Origin: Erysipelothrix sp.
GTDB taxonomy: Bacteria; Bacillota_I; Bacilli_A; Erysipelotrichales; Erysipelotrichaceae
Assembly (NCBI GenBank): GCA_012512495.1
Contig: JAAZEC010000231.1
Span: 1 to 5,469 of the forward strand
Direction: 5' to 3'
Length of the DNA stretch: 5,469 nucleotides
Positions 5,368 to 5,469 of the stretch are shown piece after piece (the stretch's first letter is position 1; each line of letters begins with the position of its first letter). Below the pieces are notes generated by a model. The model was not told the DNA's origin. It saw only the letters and a program-made list of their open reading frames with translations, and searched no databases. Both the position numbers and the translations under genes were made by a program.

Positions 5368-5380
5368 ATTTAATAGTGCT

Positions 5381-5408
5381 ATTTTATCATATCAAGCCCC
5401 TTTGTCAA
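5381..5408 (-). promoter_or_regulatory. Promoter of the leader-CNNM transcript
   Basis: On the minus strand a perfect TTGACA (5403-5408), a 16-base spacer and TAAAAT (5381-5386), preceded by a TGa extended -10, form a strong sigma-A promoter. The start near 5374 gives about 76 bases before the CNNM ATG, filled mostly by the leader ORF. Confidence 0.78.
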
Positions 5409-5431
5409 AATTGAATGAAATTTAAATAAAC

Positions 5432-5448
5432 TTATCATAAAACGATAA
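5432..5448. repeat. Imperfect inverted repeat upstream of the CNNM promoter
   Basis: TTATCAT-AAA-ACGATAA is a 7-3-7 inverted repeat with one mismatch, about 24 bases upstream of the -35. It could be a regulator site for this gene or for one beyond the window. The remaining sequence from 5409 to 5469 is A/T rich and shows nothing else I can support. Confidence 0.25.
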
Positions 5449-5469
5449 ACACTTAATGTTACATGAAAA

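Noticed and set aside
5299..5374. M-box (Mg2+) riboswitch in front of the CNNM gene
   Set aside because: The predicted leader is only about 76 bases and mostly occupied by the leader ORF, too short for an M-box aptamer plus expression platform.
5411..5438. Plus-strand promoter (TTGAAT, 16 bases, TATCAT) for a gene beyond the window
   Set aside because: The match is only partial in A/T-rich DNA and no gene start follows before the window ends.
1..5469. Mobile element, CRISPR array, tRNA or rRNA
   Set aside because: I found no transposase motifs, regularly spaced direct repeats, tRNA-like cloverleaf or rRNA-like sequence by reading both strands.

Overview
The window looks like chromosomal housekeeping DNA from a Gram-positive member of the Bacillota, probably the Lactobacillales. 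Supporting signs are strong AAGGAG-type ribosome binding sites, consensus sigma-A promoters, a streptococcal-type class A sortase (Cys and Arg eight residues apart), a CymR-like Rrf2 regulator beside cysK, and short hairpin/T-run terminators. Coding strands often end codons in C while the spacers are A/T rich. I cannot name a genus. Coding density is very high, and I see no phage, IS element, CRISPR array, tRNA or rRNA.

Layout: (1) 6-803 (+), a Cof-type HAD phosphatase ending at a bidirectional terminator shared with (2) a minus-strand, pyrophosphatase-like small protein (about 837-1229). (3) A 150-bp divergent region carries one good promoter for each side. It leads right into a two-gene unit, mscL (1389-1793) and an overlapping class A sortase (1786-2478). 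(4) A second bidirectional terminator separates the sortase from minus-strand cysK (2514-3446). (5) A 99-bp divergent region with overlapping promoters and two inverted repeats lies between cysK and an Rrf2 regulator (3546-3974). (6) The regulator converges, with only 4 bp between stop codons, on a CNNM/CorC-type membrane protein (3979-5298, minus). A 19-codon leader ORF with its own strong ribosome site precedes that gene and ends in an ATGA overlap.

How the genes fit together: cysK and the Rrf2 gene look like a cysteine-metabolism sensor pair. In Bacillus subtilis the CymR regulator acts in complex with CysK, and the regulator here ends in Met-Phe-Tyr-Ile, a C-terminal isoleucine tail of the kind known to dock into the CysK active site. 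MscL (osmotic safety valve), sortase (surface-protein anchoring) and CNNM (probable Mg2+/cation transport) are all envelope functions, but nothing beyond adjacency links them.

I found no obviously new multi-gene system. The parts most worth a second look are the regulator's tail and its operators, the two convergent terminators each embedded in the other gene's coding region, and the translated leader in front of the CNNM gene.
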